From: Bradysia coprophila
Lineage: Eukaryota; Arthropoda; Insecta; Diptera; Sciaridae
Assembly (NCBI RefSeq): GCF_014529535.1
Contig: NW_023503295.1
Span: 4,050,183-4,114,182 of the forward strand
Length of the DNA: 64,000 bases
Direction of reading: 5' to 3'
A program made the position numbers and the translations under genes. Each line of letters begins with the position of its first letter. Position 1 is the first letter of the stretch. The notes under the pieces are model-generated. The model was not told where the DNA came from. It made no database searches and was given only the letters and a program-made list of their open reading frames with translations. This document shows positions 35,399 through 45,535 of this stretch, piece by piece.

Positions 35399-35985
35399 AT
35401 AGCGGAGAGCGCGTCCGTATCTTTGATACACGTGCACCCTGGGTAACGCCAAATGCTCTCCAACCGCAAAATGGGAACTACTGGTGTCAGTATTACTGAC
35501 GGAAAAGTCGGTTCTGCTTCTAAACCGAGCAGTCCCGGCCCATTCCACGAAGTTCCCTCGGGGCGTTGCAACCCCGCGGAATTTGATGCAAGTCGATCGG
35601 AGCTGGGAGTTCATGATTCCATCCGAAGTGGTCATACCAACCACGTACCCTACCCGAGGGTTTGTATCGGTACCACGGGAGCTGGAAGCCCCCCGAGAAC
35701 CAGAGAAACTCTCGGTATCGGGCCCAGCGATGGTTGAGGAGCCTATCCTTGGCTGAAACGTGGTGGCTGTCGGTTCAATTGCGCGATATGCGCTGGGGTA
35801 CTGCTCCCGGGGAAAGTGCAGTAAGGGTTGAGATGGGCTCTGGCCTCACCTTTGGTAATGTTGGTGCATGAACACCGGCATAAAAAGGTAGTTCTACCCG
35901 CTGATTGAGCGGTAATCTCGATCAAATCCTTTTTGGAAAGGAAGAGCTGTTAAGCTTATGGCAGGTAAGCTCTCTAATCTAAAGA
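35399..35985. other. GC-rich block of unknown origin
   Basis: About 590 bp with markedly higher GC than its surroundings and few stop codons in several frames on both strands. The longest are about 95-110 codons. Three plus-strand and three minus-strand frames overlap, which argues against any of them being a gene. It ends with GGCAGGTAAGCTCTCTAATC. It interrupts the mosaic repeat. The composition suggests the 5' region of a LINE or another transferred fragment, but no motif settles it. Confidence 0.5.
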
Positions 35986-36059
35986 TATGTTTTCTGGGAT
36001 ATCAGTCGTTTTAGAAGTTTTAGAACACTGCTTTTTATAACAGTTTATAACAGAAATTC

Positions 36060-36245
36060 GGAAATTTGGCGAAATTTGAAAATTTGACGAAATTCGAAAA
36101 TTTGACGAAAATAAAAAATTTGACGAAAATCGAAAATTTGACGAAATTCGAAAATTTGACGAAATTCGAAAATTTGACGAAATTTGAAAATTTGACGAAA
36201 TTCGACGAAATTCGAAAATTTGACGAAAATCGAAAATTTGACGAA
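36060..36245 (+). repeat. 18-bp tandem repeat, GAAAATTTGACGAAATTC
   Basis: About ten units of 17-18 bp, with one internal deletion. The open frames through it (FSNFVK-type) simply translate the repeat. A shorter array of the same word is at 23695-23760. Confidence 0.9.
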
Positions 36246-37096
36246 GAAAGTAATTCTCTATCTGCCACCATTCAAGAAATATCTCTAAAACCCCAATTGA
36301 CCCACCCATTTCCAACTTTCGACATTTTTCACATATGCCCGTCTGTTCTACTCGTAAAACTCTGAGACTTTGCCGAAGAAAGTAATTCTCTATCTCTCAT
36401 AACCAAAAAAAATATTAGTCCTTTCATCCTCCGCTCGAGTAGCTCAAAATTTGGTCCCTCTAATCACTCTAGCTCAAACGAATCTGACCCGATTTTTTTA
36501 ATAATTTTTTTGTTCGAATCGTGTTACGAATACCTTTCATTTGATGGGTCGCACGCCTCTGTAGGTTTCAATACAGCTAAGCTACAGCCGAAAACGCGTT
36601 CCCGACCCTCGAAAACCACACTCAGAAACCACTTCGAGGCCAATAAAACAAAATTCTGGTTTTTCCTGGGGTAATGGCGTATCACATTTTCATTTTTATG
36701 CCCACCCTGAGGTTCCTGCAAAATTTGATGGAGATTGGCTGACTAGTTTCCGAGATCGACCGTCGATAGATAGATAGACAGATAGATAGAAACATACAGA
36801 GTAAGTTGAAAGATTTTGATTGTTTGGAAAACGTTAATTTGGTGCATTTTCTATCAAAATGACCAACTTCAAAACGATGTATCTCCGGCAATTTTAAAGT
36901 TGCATAGTCGAGTGATAGCTCGTTTTGCTCGTATTTGAAGCGCGAATAAGATAGAATAGGATTTGTGGTGATACAGGCCAAAGGAAAGAAACTTAAATTC
37001 TCGATATATAGTTGCCGCGTCTCAAAAAAATTTCTTCGTTCTTTTTTTGGAAGTTAGACTGCGTCAAGTCCTCCGCTATCGCTCCGGACATGATTA
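36246..37096 (+). repeat. Mosaic repeat, copy 2, right part
   Basis: It ends like the 23.3-25.7 kb copy, with CTCAAAAAAATTTCTTCG, TTC-TTTTTTT-GGAAGTTAG and GCTCCGGACATGATT. It holds the empty site for Helentron-like copy B at 37041-37055. A GATA microsatellite is at about 36768-36792. Confidence 0.6.
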
Positions 37097-37532
37097 CTGA
37101 AGCCAGAACGGGTATTAAAACTGTTTATATGGAAATGCAAATCTTGAATAAAATAACTAAATAAAATGTGAAGCTGTAGGCATCGTATATGATACCTCTG
37201 TAGTCATTGATGTACCATGCTTGCGTTCGCGGTCATGGGATATCTTGATTTTCACATTCAACTCCGGTCATAGAGTAGAAGAAAAGCTATCTCACAAAAA
37301 AAATTGTTTCAAAAAATCTGTACTGATTCAGAGCTTTCTCTTTGTTTATGCCGTCTTTACCAACCAAACATTTTTTTTTTTAACATGGAAACAGGAAACC
37401 ATGTTTTGACACCTTTATTGGTATGCTATAGTACAATTTTATATATGTTAATTTATTACTATTGATGACAATTTTTACCAACTGTCTCTCTGTGAGAGAC
37501 ACCCAGGCGAACGTGTATGAGTTTTTCCATTC

Positions 37533-37992
37533 TAGGGCTCGAAACAGATCGTTCTGACCTGATCTGAATCTGAAAAAAGCCGATCTGAAAACTTCAGATG
37601 CAGATACAGATCTCATGCGGCTTGATCTGATCTGAAATTTGAAAATTGGAACCAGATCTGATCTGATCTTAAAACTGAAAATTTGAATCTGGAAACTTTC
37701 AGATCAATCTGAAATCTGAAAATCAGTATTTAGTCATACAAATGCTAATTTATTCGAAATTCTTGAACTGCAAGGCTCCGCGAGCGCAGGGGAACTAAAA
37801 AAATCAAAAATATTTCTATAATAGTAGCTAGTTTTGGAATTTCAAATTTTATTCTTGGGACTTCAGATCGCTTCAGATCATTCATATTGGATCAGATCAG
37901 ATAAGATCAAAATTTTCAGATCAGATTCAGATCGCGTAAATTCAGATCAATCTGAAAAAATTTCAGATTGATCTGATCTGTTCCGAGCCCTA
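37533..37992. mobile_element. Foldback built of GATCTGAA words, with 8-bp target duplication
   Basis: The ends are TAGGGCTCGAAACAGATC and GATCTGTTCCGAGCCCTA. Both arms are runs of degenerate GATCTGAAA/TTTCAGATC words. TTCCATTC flanks it exactly on both sides (37525-37532, 37993-38000). The termini match the TAAGGCTCGGAAC foldbacks at 3213 and 48744, but the arm word is entirely different. Confidence 0.9.
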
Positions 37993-38097
37993 TTCCATTC
38001 CATTGATTGGATCTCATCGACGATTGGTGTCTGATGTATTCGCTCGTTGGATTCATATATCACATGGCATTAATAATTTTTTTTATTAATGTGTCAG

Positions 38098-38394
38098 CGA
38101 TTTCGAACTCACGAACTTCCAATACAATAATTCAGTGTGAGGCTAACGACTTACACACTGCGCTATTAAGTCGACACCAACCAAACATCGATCTATTTCT
38201 TGAAAGCTGTCGATATAACCCTGCTGCTTTTCGGCTTCCAGTATTTGAGTTAGAGTTTCTGAATGAAAGGAAAACTGGTAAAGTACAAACATACGAAAAG
38301 TATTCTCTTTCGTTTACCAATCGTAGCTCAGATTTTTTTTTTTCGTTTTCAAGGTTTTAGTCAATCTTTACCAAGTTGGCATCCGACTAAATAG
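38098..38394 (+). CDS. Possible 3' end of an unidentified gene, two exons
   Basis: A possible acceptor at 38097 (AATGTGTCAG) opens an exon to 38277 with good-looking coding sequence (LHTALLSRHQPNIDLFLESC within it). The donor is ACTG|GTAAAGT. After a 76-bp intron with a strong pyrimidine tract (TTTTTTTTTTCGTTTTCAAG) the frame continues for 13 codons to TAG at 38392-38394. No domain recognised. A foldback inserted just upstream may have cut the rest of the gene away. It could be a gene remnant. Confidence 0.35.
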
Positions 38395-38802
38395 GAAACA
38401 GCTCAGCCATCTTCTTAACAACGGGTTTTCCGGTTATGTTCGACTTGAGATCTCTCAGTTCAGCAGAAATTTTGCCAATTTCGTGCAGCACATTCGCATT
38501 GCTGGTACCTCGACTGGAGCAGTATTAAAAATCATCTGTTTGGACTGCCTTTTCTGTATGAAAAATTAAAGATTTTATTACCTGAGCTTTTCAAAGACAT
38601 TCCCAAAAAATATTTACCTGACTGAAGTTTCCACTACGATACAAAATCATTTACGACACCGCTCACCATAGCATGACCTGCACCGACAGACTCCTCATTG
38701 TTTGGACCAAATCAGAATGAATCGTAGCCTGGTTTGTGCTCCATTCAATTTTGTTTGTAGTTGTTGAACTTATTATTCCCAACTCTTGACTGATGGATGA
38801 GC
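38387..38802 (-). pseudogene. Possible gene remnant, convergent with the previous one
   Basis: On the minus strand an exon 38802-38618 is bounded by acceptor CCAATGCAG and donor CAG|GTAAAT. A second exon, 38553-38387, begins after TTTTTCATACAG and ends with a frame reading EIGKISAELRDLKSNITGKP and on to a TAG. The coding reading needs at least two frame changes (near 38690 and 38500) and a bypassed stop near 38640. This suggests a decayed gene or local sequence errors. Not identified. Confidence 0.35.
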
Positions 38803-38853
38803 CTGCATTGGTAAATTAAAATATTAACGTGAACATCTTCTCCGCGTACAGAA

Positions 38854-39292
38854 ATGAAAACTACAATCAACAAATACAATCGTTCGTTCGAAAGCCGTGT
38901 AAAGTCCTACAATAAGTTTCAAATCGTTATACAACTTGAACAACCGAATCGCAGAAACTGGGTTTCCTACTGAGACAGAACATAATCGTTATTTCCCAAT
39001 TGCCCATCACATGAAGGTTATAAGTTCGACGAGTTTGTGCTTGGGAGAGCGCCCGTGGACACATATTACCAAATTTGGCCAGATATTAAACTCCGAGTGG
39101 TACAGTTTACACTATTGGAATTTCCACCTTATTATCGGACAGAGGTTTGAGCAGGTGGAGCTATTTTTTGATTTGCCAATGGATTCCAGAGAAGTGGGTA
39201 TTTTTTTGTGTGATAAGCCTAATTCGGCCAAGGAAGTGCTCCGGTTAGATCGAATCGATTGTAAATTTGTGTATATTCCTTACAAAGATTAG
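38854..39292 (+). pseudogene. Possible degraded coding region, unidentified
   Basis: An ATG frame at 38854-38973 and an overlapping frame to 39292 (SSTSLCLGERPWTHITKFGQ inside) together look like one coding sequence interrupted by a frameshift near 38960. It is followed by an ordinary AT-rich 3' region. I recognise no domain, and it may be unrelated to its neighbours. Confidence 0.3.
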
Positions 39293-39958
39293 ATTGTGTT
39301 AGCTGCCGCTTTACACCACATTAAGTAAATGTGGATAAATTGTTATGCTTTATCAACTCATCAAAACGAAAAAACCCAAAAATTTCTGTTTATACTAAAA
39401 GGATTTTTCACTCTACCTAACTGAAGAAAACAGAGCTTCAAAGCTTTAGTTTTTGGTCGCCGGACGCATTAAAAGTTTTAAGATATAAAAACCGTTTGAA
39501 AAAATAGAAATTCCAACCAGCAGTGCCAGTTAAAATATTATTTAGTTTAGATTAGAGATCCAGATCCATCAACTGACAGTCAGTTCAATATCCTTAAAAT
39601 AGCCATGATCTTTTGGTCCATCATTCATCTGTCTTTCTTGCAGATGTTGTGCCCTTTAGAGATGCTTTTTCTTTCCTTGACATCAAAAACTTTTTGACAT
39701 GCTTTTCGATCGGATGGAATGTTAAATCGAATTTTTTAACTTCAATAAATCAAAAAAAAAATTACGTCTGCTATTTAAAATTCTGCCTAGAGTTTATAAA
39801 GTTGGGGGGAAACGTTTTTAGTTTAATATCGCACCGCGTGTAACACTCCATTTCACTTTATTTTTATTTATTTTTTTGTCAACATAAACAAACTAATTTT
39901 TCCAACTGTCAAAAGCTTCATTGTATACGACGTTTAAGTAGAGTGAGATGTAAAATCA
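39293..39958. other. Intergenic, nothing recognised
   Basis: AT-rich; a 76-codon frame at 39613-39843 has no supporting motif. Confidence 0.5.
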
Positions 39959-40090
39959 ACTCGGGGTCTGCTGGAGCTCGTTCAGGAACGATTTTTTCTT
40001 CACTGAGTTTCGTTCAGTTAACGATGACAGGTGTAACTGTGAGGTTAGATTTCTCACGATGTATTTTGGTCGTGAAATGTTACCCAAATG
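39959..40090. repeat. Left copy of a long-range inverted repeat
   Basis: CTCGGGGTCTGCTG and GAGCTCGTTCAGGAACGATT here are the complement of sequence at about 42204-42290, with ~30 bp missing between the two blocks on this side. The following ACTGTGAGGTTAGAT segment recurs near 44277. The two inverted copies enclose 2.2 kb, including the broken gene copy. Confidence 0.6.
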
Positions 40091-40254
40091 TCATGAAACT
40101 TCGATGAAGTGAATTTACAATGGATGTGTTGTGGTTTGAATTTTAGTTTGTTAAAAAATTGGCTGCCATTTCGGTTATTGTGGATCATTTGATGAATCGA
40201 TATGCCAGCGTCGACAGTTCAAGAACAACCTAACAGAACATTTTCATAGAAACG

Positions 40255-41216
40255 GATTTATATGAAACAGATGTTGTGCTAAAAGCAATCCTGTACGAGT
40301 CGGGGGTTGCTATATTGTTGTTGAAGTGCATCCAAGTGCAAAATGCCAGAAACGTCCATCAAATGGCAGAGAGGTTTTTGCGTGCAGAACCACCAAATTT
40401 CATGTTGCCGGCGAATGTGTTCGAAACGGGAGTGGGCGTTTTTGGAAATCTTGGATACGAGCTGCAATTATATGCGAACAAGATATCTTCTCGTCAACTA
40501 TTTGGTTAAAATCAAGACCTACGATGCTGTCAAAGCTGCACTGGATAATGCACTGGAAATGTTGCGATTTTGTCGCAAAGACAATTTGCGGCTTCGATTA
40601 ATGGTTCCAGGACTATTCATACGACAGGGAAACGATCAGGAGTGTTACGATTTCATGAAATGGCACGCAACTATCGATACAAGTGATGATTCATATTGGG
40701 ATGACATGGATCAATCATTTCCCGATGTTACAGATGCCGACGTTTCGGAACTGGCTATTTACGGGACGCAATGCTTACTTAGAATATGCTGTAGCATTGA
40801 TGCTGGTCAAAACGAAATTTTTACAGGACGTACGAACGCTGCAACATTCGTTTTTTATGTACGGCCAAGTATCGCGTCCTACGGAACTAGCCGATCGCAT
40901 CCGCAAAGAAGCTATCGACGGCAACATTGTGGCGAAGCGAAAGGATCTGTTGATCAGTAAAAATCAGAATCCTTTGATCGAAACGTTGCTCAAACAGATG
41001 AAGCAACTGTTCGACTTCGGCCAGATGGGGAATAAGGACATTTGGCCCGGTCTCATCGATCCGTAAGGCTATTTGGACGCAATGACAGCGTGTCGGTACA
41101 GTAAAGGAAGTGAAAATCATGCCCAGTTTAACCGTTCAATTTACGAGGCATATGAGGAGACGCCTGATGCAATTCAGATGATCAAAGAAATGGTCGAACT
41201 GGATGGTCGATCTTAG
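40255..41216 (+). pseudogene. Broken intronless copy of an unidentified helical protein
   Basis: A continuous coding-like stretch of about 320 codons needs at least two frame changes (near 40480 and 40765) and has an in-frame TAA at 41064-41066, after which the same frame runs on to TAG at 41214-41216. Segments include LLKCIQVQNARNVHQMAERF, then KIKTYDAVKAALDNALEMLR and an acidic DDSYWDDMDQSFPDVTDADV. The first two suggest a helical, TPR-like region. No introns are visible and an AATAAA follows at 41306-41311, so a retrocopy is likely. I vaguely recognise the DQECYDF segment from uncharacterised proteins but cannot name the family. Confidence 0.6.
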
Positions 41217-41439
41217 AAAAGCGCACTGGAGATATTAAAAATATTTTTTTCTGACTTTTCATTGCGTCGAATGATATGATGGATGAGTGATGTTCGTCAT
41301 GGTCAAATAAATTTCTAAGAAACAAAACAGTTCTGTTGTCGGTTGTTTGTGGCACCTCCTTTCTGTTCATTTTGTATATAAGTCCTGTTCCTCTCCACTT
41401 TCGGTCTAGTAAGCTTATCCGCTAAGGGAAGTTAAGGAC

Positions 41440-42095
41440 GCAAGTGAGTATCGCTGTAAAGTTGAGGTCCTCCACATTCTTAAAAAATAATAATTTAATC
41501 AAAAAATTGCATTAGTGAGGTGGAGGTCACAGCCCTCGTCAAAAGTCACCTACGTTACATCGATTCTGAGAAATTTTTCGGAAGTCATTCGGCCGTTTAT
41601 CATACAATTTTTTGAAATTAATATTTGCCCCGAGTGTACTCGACCTCAGCTTTCCAACGAACCCATACACGGTCGTGTCCTCGCCACCTTACGGAAATGA
41701 AATCCGCAATGAAAGTAAATAGATAGGTATGGCCAAACGTTCAAATTTGTTCTAGCCGGAGCACATACGGATTTGCATGGCGCCACCTCAAACGAACTCA
41801 TTTCTAGTGTAAATTTCCACTAGAAATGAGTTCGTTTGAGGTGGCGCCATGCAAATCCGTATATGCTCCGACTTGTATGGACTGGCCATACCTACTTATC
41901 TACTTTCATTGGAAATCCGGACTACGAAACCCCATTTTTCGACTTTTGGCCGATTACCACCAGCCAGGTATGGAAGATCAAAAAATCTGAGACTTGTTTT
42001 GGGGCCTAGGCACCAAGGCCTAACTAGGCATATATAAAAAAGTCCCGAAAAAAATAGCGCTGATTTCGGTCAGTCGAAATTCAAAAGAATCCCTC
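41440..42095. mobile_element. GAGGGATTC-family foldback relative, right end intact, with nested MITE
   Basis: The right end (GGCATATATAAAAAAGTCCC and on to AAAAGAATCCCTC) matches the 13687-14290 element. The left part matches that element's centre (CTGTAAAGTTGAGGTCCTCC). The left terminus is missing. A 205-bp MITE is inserted at 41707. Confidence 0.7.
41707..41911. mobile_element. Nested hAT-like MITE with 8-bp target duplication
   Basis: Near-perfect palindromic element with CAATGAAAGT...ACTTTCATTG ends and a long central stem (CATGGCGCCACCTCAAACGA and complement). GAAATCCG flanks it at 41699-41706 and 41912-41919. The uninserted sequence survives at about 13856-13876 in the related foldback, where GAAATCCG occurs once, on the complementary strand. 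Confidence 0.9.
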
Positions 42096-42203
42096 TGTGG
42101 GAATGTAAACATAAACATAAAATTAACTCGTAACTTTCACTAACGTATCTGAACGGCAGACGTCAGACAACTGTCAGTGTAACATTAAACGAATCGTCAA
42201 ATC

Positions 42204-42290
42204 TTCACTGAGTGAAGAAAAAATCGTTCCTGAACGAGCTCCTGTCATCGATAATACAAATGAATCTGACAGCAGACCCCGAGATGGAAC
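42204..42290. repeat. Right copy of the long-range inverted repeat
   Basis: AATCGTTCCTGAACGAGCTC and CAGCAGACCCCGAG are the complement of the block at 39959. This copy has ~30 bp more between the two conserved blocks. Confidence 0.6.
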
Positions 42291-42386
42291 AATAGGTTGT
42301 CGTTTCGCCATCTCTCTCACTTAAACACTCTATCGGGTTCAGGAATAAGTGAACACAGTCTCGCAAGTTACAGACAGTTGCTAATT

Positions 42387-42620
42387 CCAAGGTTCTGAAA
42401 GAACAGGTTAAGACACTTACGAAGGCGGGTGAAACACAAATCTTGACAATTTAGACATGCATATTGATCGAAAAGTCAACTTGAAAACAATTTTTCTTTT
42501 TGTTAAGTTGAAATCGTCATAAAAAAATTTCCACATCTAGTTGGCGCTACAGTAAAATTTTGATTTCACCGCCTTCGTGATCAACTCGAAAGTGTCTTAA
42601 CCTGTTCTTTCAGAACCTGG
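42387..42620. mobile_element. MITE with CCAAGGTTCTGAAAGAACAG ends
   Basis: A 234-bp element with ~40-bp inverted ends (right end CTGTTCTTTCAGAACCTGG). GCTAATT flanks it on both sides (42380-42386, 42621-42627), a 7-bp or imperfect 8-bp duplication. A partial relative is near 62088. Confidence 0.8.
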
Positions 42621-42666
42621 GCTAATTAGACGACCGGGACAGGGTTTCGACGGATAGAGGTGACAT

Positions 42667-42765
42667 GGCTGCTAGGAATTTCGCGCCGCATCATTCACAA
42701 TAATTGACAAAATGACACATTTTGTGGGTTATTGTGAATGACGCGGCGCGAAATTCCTCAACACC
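42667..42765. mobile_element. hAT-like MITE, copy 3
   Basis: A 99-bp member of the family at 1672 and 3812, with a ~20-bp central deletion relative to those. AGGTGACAT flanks it on both sides (42658-42666, 42766-42774), an 8-9-bp duplication. Confidence 0.85.
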
Positions 42766-43203
42766 AGGTGACATATATGTCGACCATTTCTGAAAAAAAT
42801 TGAACGGTATGCGACTAGCTGTCAAATTGAAAACTATATAACCGCAACTTAAACAAATTTGTTCGTTAAAACTTCAGAGCGAGGTTGTGTTGGCTACTCT
42901 CTGGGTGACGATTGAACGAATTTGAATGGCCTTGGAAGAAACCTATTGCTAACATGATCCCTGTAGGATCAAAATGAACGTAAGACAATTTATCTATAAA
43001 TCAGATTCAGTATTCATACACAATTTCCGAATTGAAAAATAAAATTTTGGAGACCAATTTTTAAACACGTATTCTTTTAGTTAAAGTATTTCCATATTCT
43101 GTTTCTGGAATCATTGTGGTCAAAATTTAATATAAGTTCTGAATTTAATCCGATATAATCTGAACTCTACTGTCAAGTTCCGAACATATAGAGTGTTATG
43201 ATG

Positions 43204-43370
43204 AAAGAGAAGAAGATATTTTGACATGTACCCCAAGGCAAGTTAAAATAAACTGGTCTTCTGTCCTCTCGCTCTCAACGTACCACGTTGAAAGAGAAGC
43301 AAATACTTTGACAAGTACCCCAAGGCAAGTTATAATAACTAGTCTTCGGATTTCTCGCTCTGATCATAAC
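43204..43370 (+). repeat. Two-copy tandem repeat, ~87-bp unit
   Basis: AAAGAGAAG...TTGACA(T/A)GTACCCCAAGG followed by CAAGTTA and a CTCTCGCTCT-like end occurs at 43204 and 43291. Confidence 0.7.
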
Positions 43371-43467
43371 AGTCTATTCATTTATAGATCGTATTTTTAT
43401 GGTTGGGATGTTACCTCTATCTGTCGAAAAGGCGTCCCAGCCGTCATATTAACATCTCTCTGTAACA

Positions 43468-43615
43468 TATATTTTCGCAACAAGTGACGAAAAGTAGAAC
43501 TTTCCATTGCCTTTATTGCGAAAAACGTTGTATACAACTCGTTGATAAATGCTTTTTTAGGCACACGATGTTATCTACACATCTAGTGCCTAAAAAATCG
43601 TTTATCACTCGGTTG
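43468..43615. repeat. Shared 60-bp block followed by an 88-bp hairpin
   Basis: 43468-43530 matches a block in SLC22 intron 1 (near 32670). It leads into a hairpin in which TTTTTTAGGCAC pairs with GTGCCTAAAAAA and ATACAACTCG with CGGTTGTAT. Confidence 0.6.
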
Positions 43616-44729
43616 TATAAATAACTACTTTGTATAGCTCCTTTAGCTCTCTACGAAATCGTAGAGAACTCGTTTCTATTGCGTTCACTTATTCCTGAAG
43701 GGGGGCTATTTTCCCGATTTTCCGGCCAGATTCCATTCGAATGCATTCACGTTTCTTGTTAAAGTATGTTACTCATATTACTAAAGAGGCTCCTACGCGC
43801 AAGGTATTGTACATGCAAGGTAGCTCAGATACAGAGTTACTCTATCGAAATGGTCTTCTGTGCTCATCCACATTCAACATAACCAAACAAAATGTGTAGA
43901 AAAGGCTTGGAATTATGGATCTGTGGATGACGTTTGACAGTAAACTACACTTTTTTTGAACGTTTATGGCTTTCAAATGAGAAATGTGTAACCGACACAA
44001 CTGTACTGTAATATTAGAAAAATCGTTGGCTCATAATCCAGAGGTTCCCGGTTATATTTCATAAGTAGCCAATTTTTAATGTGAAGTATTTGTTACCAAT
44101 AACTGCTGAAATATAACCAACTTTAAATATGGTATGTATATCGTAAGTGAATTGAATAAAATTCACATTTTTAAATCTCTGTCAAATGCGTCTCGCACGT
44201 ATTAGAGGTCGTACAAGAATTGTATTTCATTCACTCACGTTAACTTTTGTCGCTCAGTTAATACTGTCAAAGTTAACTGTGAGGTTAGATTCTTCACGGC
44301 CGATTTTGTCCGTGAAGAATTAACTTGTCAGTGAAACCTGACATTTCTGATGTAAAAGTTTTCGGTTTTCGTATTGATGAAAAATAGTGAAAAACAATTA
44401 ATTAAATTTTGTTTATATTCCAACGGCAGTTGTCAAAATTCACTTTCATTAACTCGGCGCTTTCACTGGGCGACGAAAAAAAAGAATTTCTGGACGCGCC
44501 CTTATATTCGAGCCCGATTATAGCTTGCTGCACTTTTTACAGTGTACAATTCAGAAGTCACCGCGAAAGTCCCAACTGTGGTAACTCATTCTCTCGCAGT
44601 GTCCACCTTTAGGCAGTTGAACAAACGACTATATACTTTTTCGGTGGGGACCGCTGTGAACAATACACAACGTCAAAACAAAATGCGTAAAGACTAAGAA
44701 TATCGTGCAAAAATAAATCGAAATTTAGT
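43616..44729 (+). other. 5' flank of the KCTD gene; hairpins and a tRNA-like scrap
   Basis: At about 44270-44340 there is a GTTAACT...AGTTAAC pair and a 10-bp stem TTCTTCACGG/CCGTGAAGAA. Part of this also occurs near 40030. At 44028-44065 the sequence GGCTCATAATCCAGAGGTTC looks like a tRNA-Met anticodon arm and variable loop, but the D-arm and acceptor are absent, so it is at best a decayed SINE. The core promoter could not be placed. Confidence 0.4.
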
Positions 44730-45535
44730 ATGACGACAGTAAATTTAAATCCAAAGAAAAGTCCCAACTTTTTAACCAAACATGGCAGCAATCAATGGGT
44801 AAAATTAAATGTTGGAGGAACATACTATTTGACCACCAAAACGACATTGTCTCGAGATCCAAATTCGTTTTTGTCACGACTTATATCCGATTCAGATTTG
44901 ATATCAGACAGGGTAAGAAAAATCCATAATTTTTTTTCCATTCAATTGATTCAATTGTTGACTGAATTTGATGTGATGTAAACGTGTCCTTATTGCAGGA
45001 TGAAACGGGAGCGTATTTAATCGACAGAGATCCGAGATATTTTGCCCCAATTTTGAATTATTTACGTCATGGTAAATTAGTGCTAGATGGTTTATCGGAA
45101 GAAGGAGTGTTAGAGGAAGCTGAATTCTACAATGTGACCCACTTAATTGGATTACTCAAAGAATGCATTACACTTAGAGATCAAAGACCTGCCTTAGACA
45201 AAAAACGAGTGTACAGAGTATTACAGTGTCATGAAAATGAATTGACACAGGTAAGCATAATAATAAATCGTAACGGTAGAGAGAGAAAGACAGATAGATA
45301 GTCAACGAAATTGAAAATTGTTCAACGAATACCATTTCAGATGGTGTCCACAATGTCCGACGGCTGGAGATTCGAGCAATTAATAAACATCGGAACTCAA
45401 TACAATTACGGTTCGGAGGAGAATGCCGAGTTTCTGTGCGTCGTTTCGAAGGAATGTATAGGTTCCACCGTTGGCCGAGAACAGGAATCGAATGATCGGG
45501 CCAAGGTTTTGCAGCAGAAAGGCTCGAGAATGTAG
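44730..45535 (+). CDS. inc: KCTD2/5/17-type BTB protein, insomniac orthologue, complete
   Basis: A 209-residue BTB/POZ adaptor that in this family binds Cullin-3 and recruits substrates for ubiquitination. The Drosophila member insomniac is needed for normal sleep. Exons: 44730-44912, 44999-45250 and 45341-45535. All GT-AG junctions fall in phase 0. The T1-type BTB domain spans about residues 22-120, with [18 protein letters not shown] (23-40), [15 protein letters not shown] (62-76) and [15 protein letters not shown] (100-114). The second half carries the family-specific [20 protein letters not shown] (132-151), [19 protein letters not shown] and the C-terminal QQKGSRM. Length and junctions match the family; no lesion seen. 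The introns are only 86 and 90 bp. Assignment to the inc/KCTD5 group is firm; one-to-one orthology is inferred. Confidence 0.96.

Noticed and set aside
35453..35737. Overlapping 60-111-codon frames on both strands
   Set aside because: Several frames are open at once because the block is GC-rich; none carries a motif or a plausible start context.
36066..36365. Repetitive 99-codon open frame and its minus-strand partners
   Set aside because: They arise from an 18-bp (three-fold) tandem repeat, so all in-phase frames stay open by chance.
44028..44065. tRNA-Met-like anticodon arm
   Set aside because: The D-arm, T-loop consensus and acceptor stem are missing; at most a decayed SINE piece.
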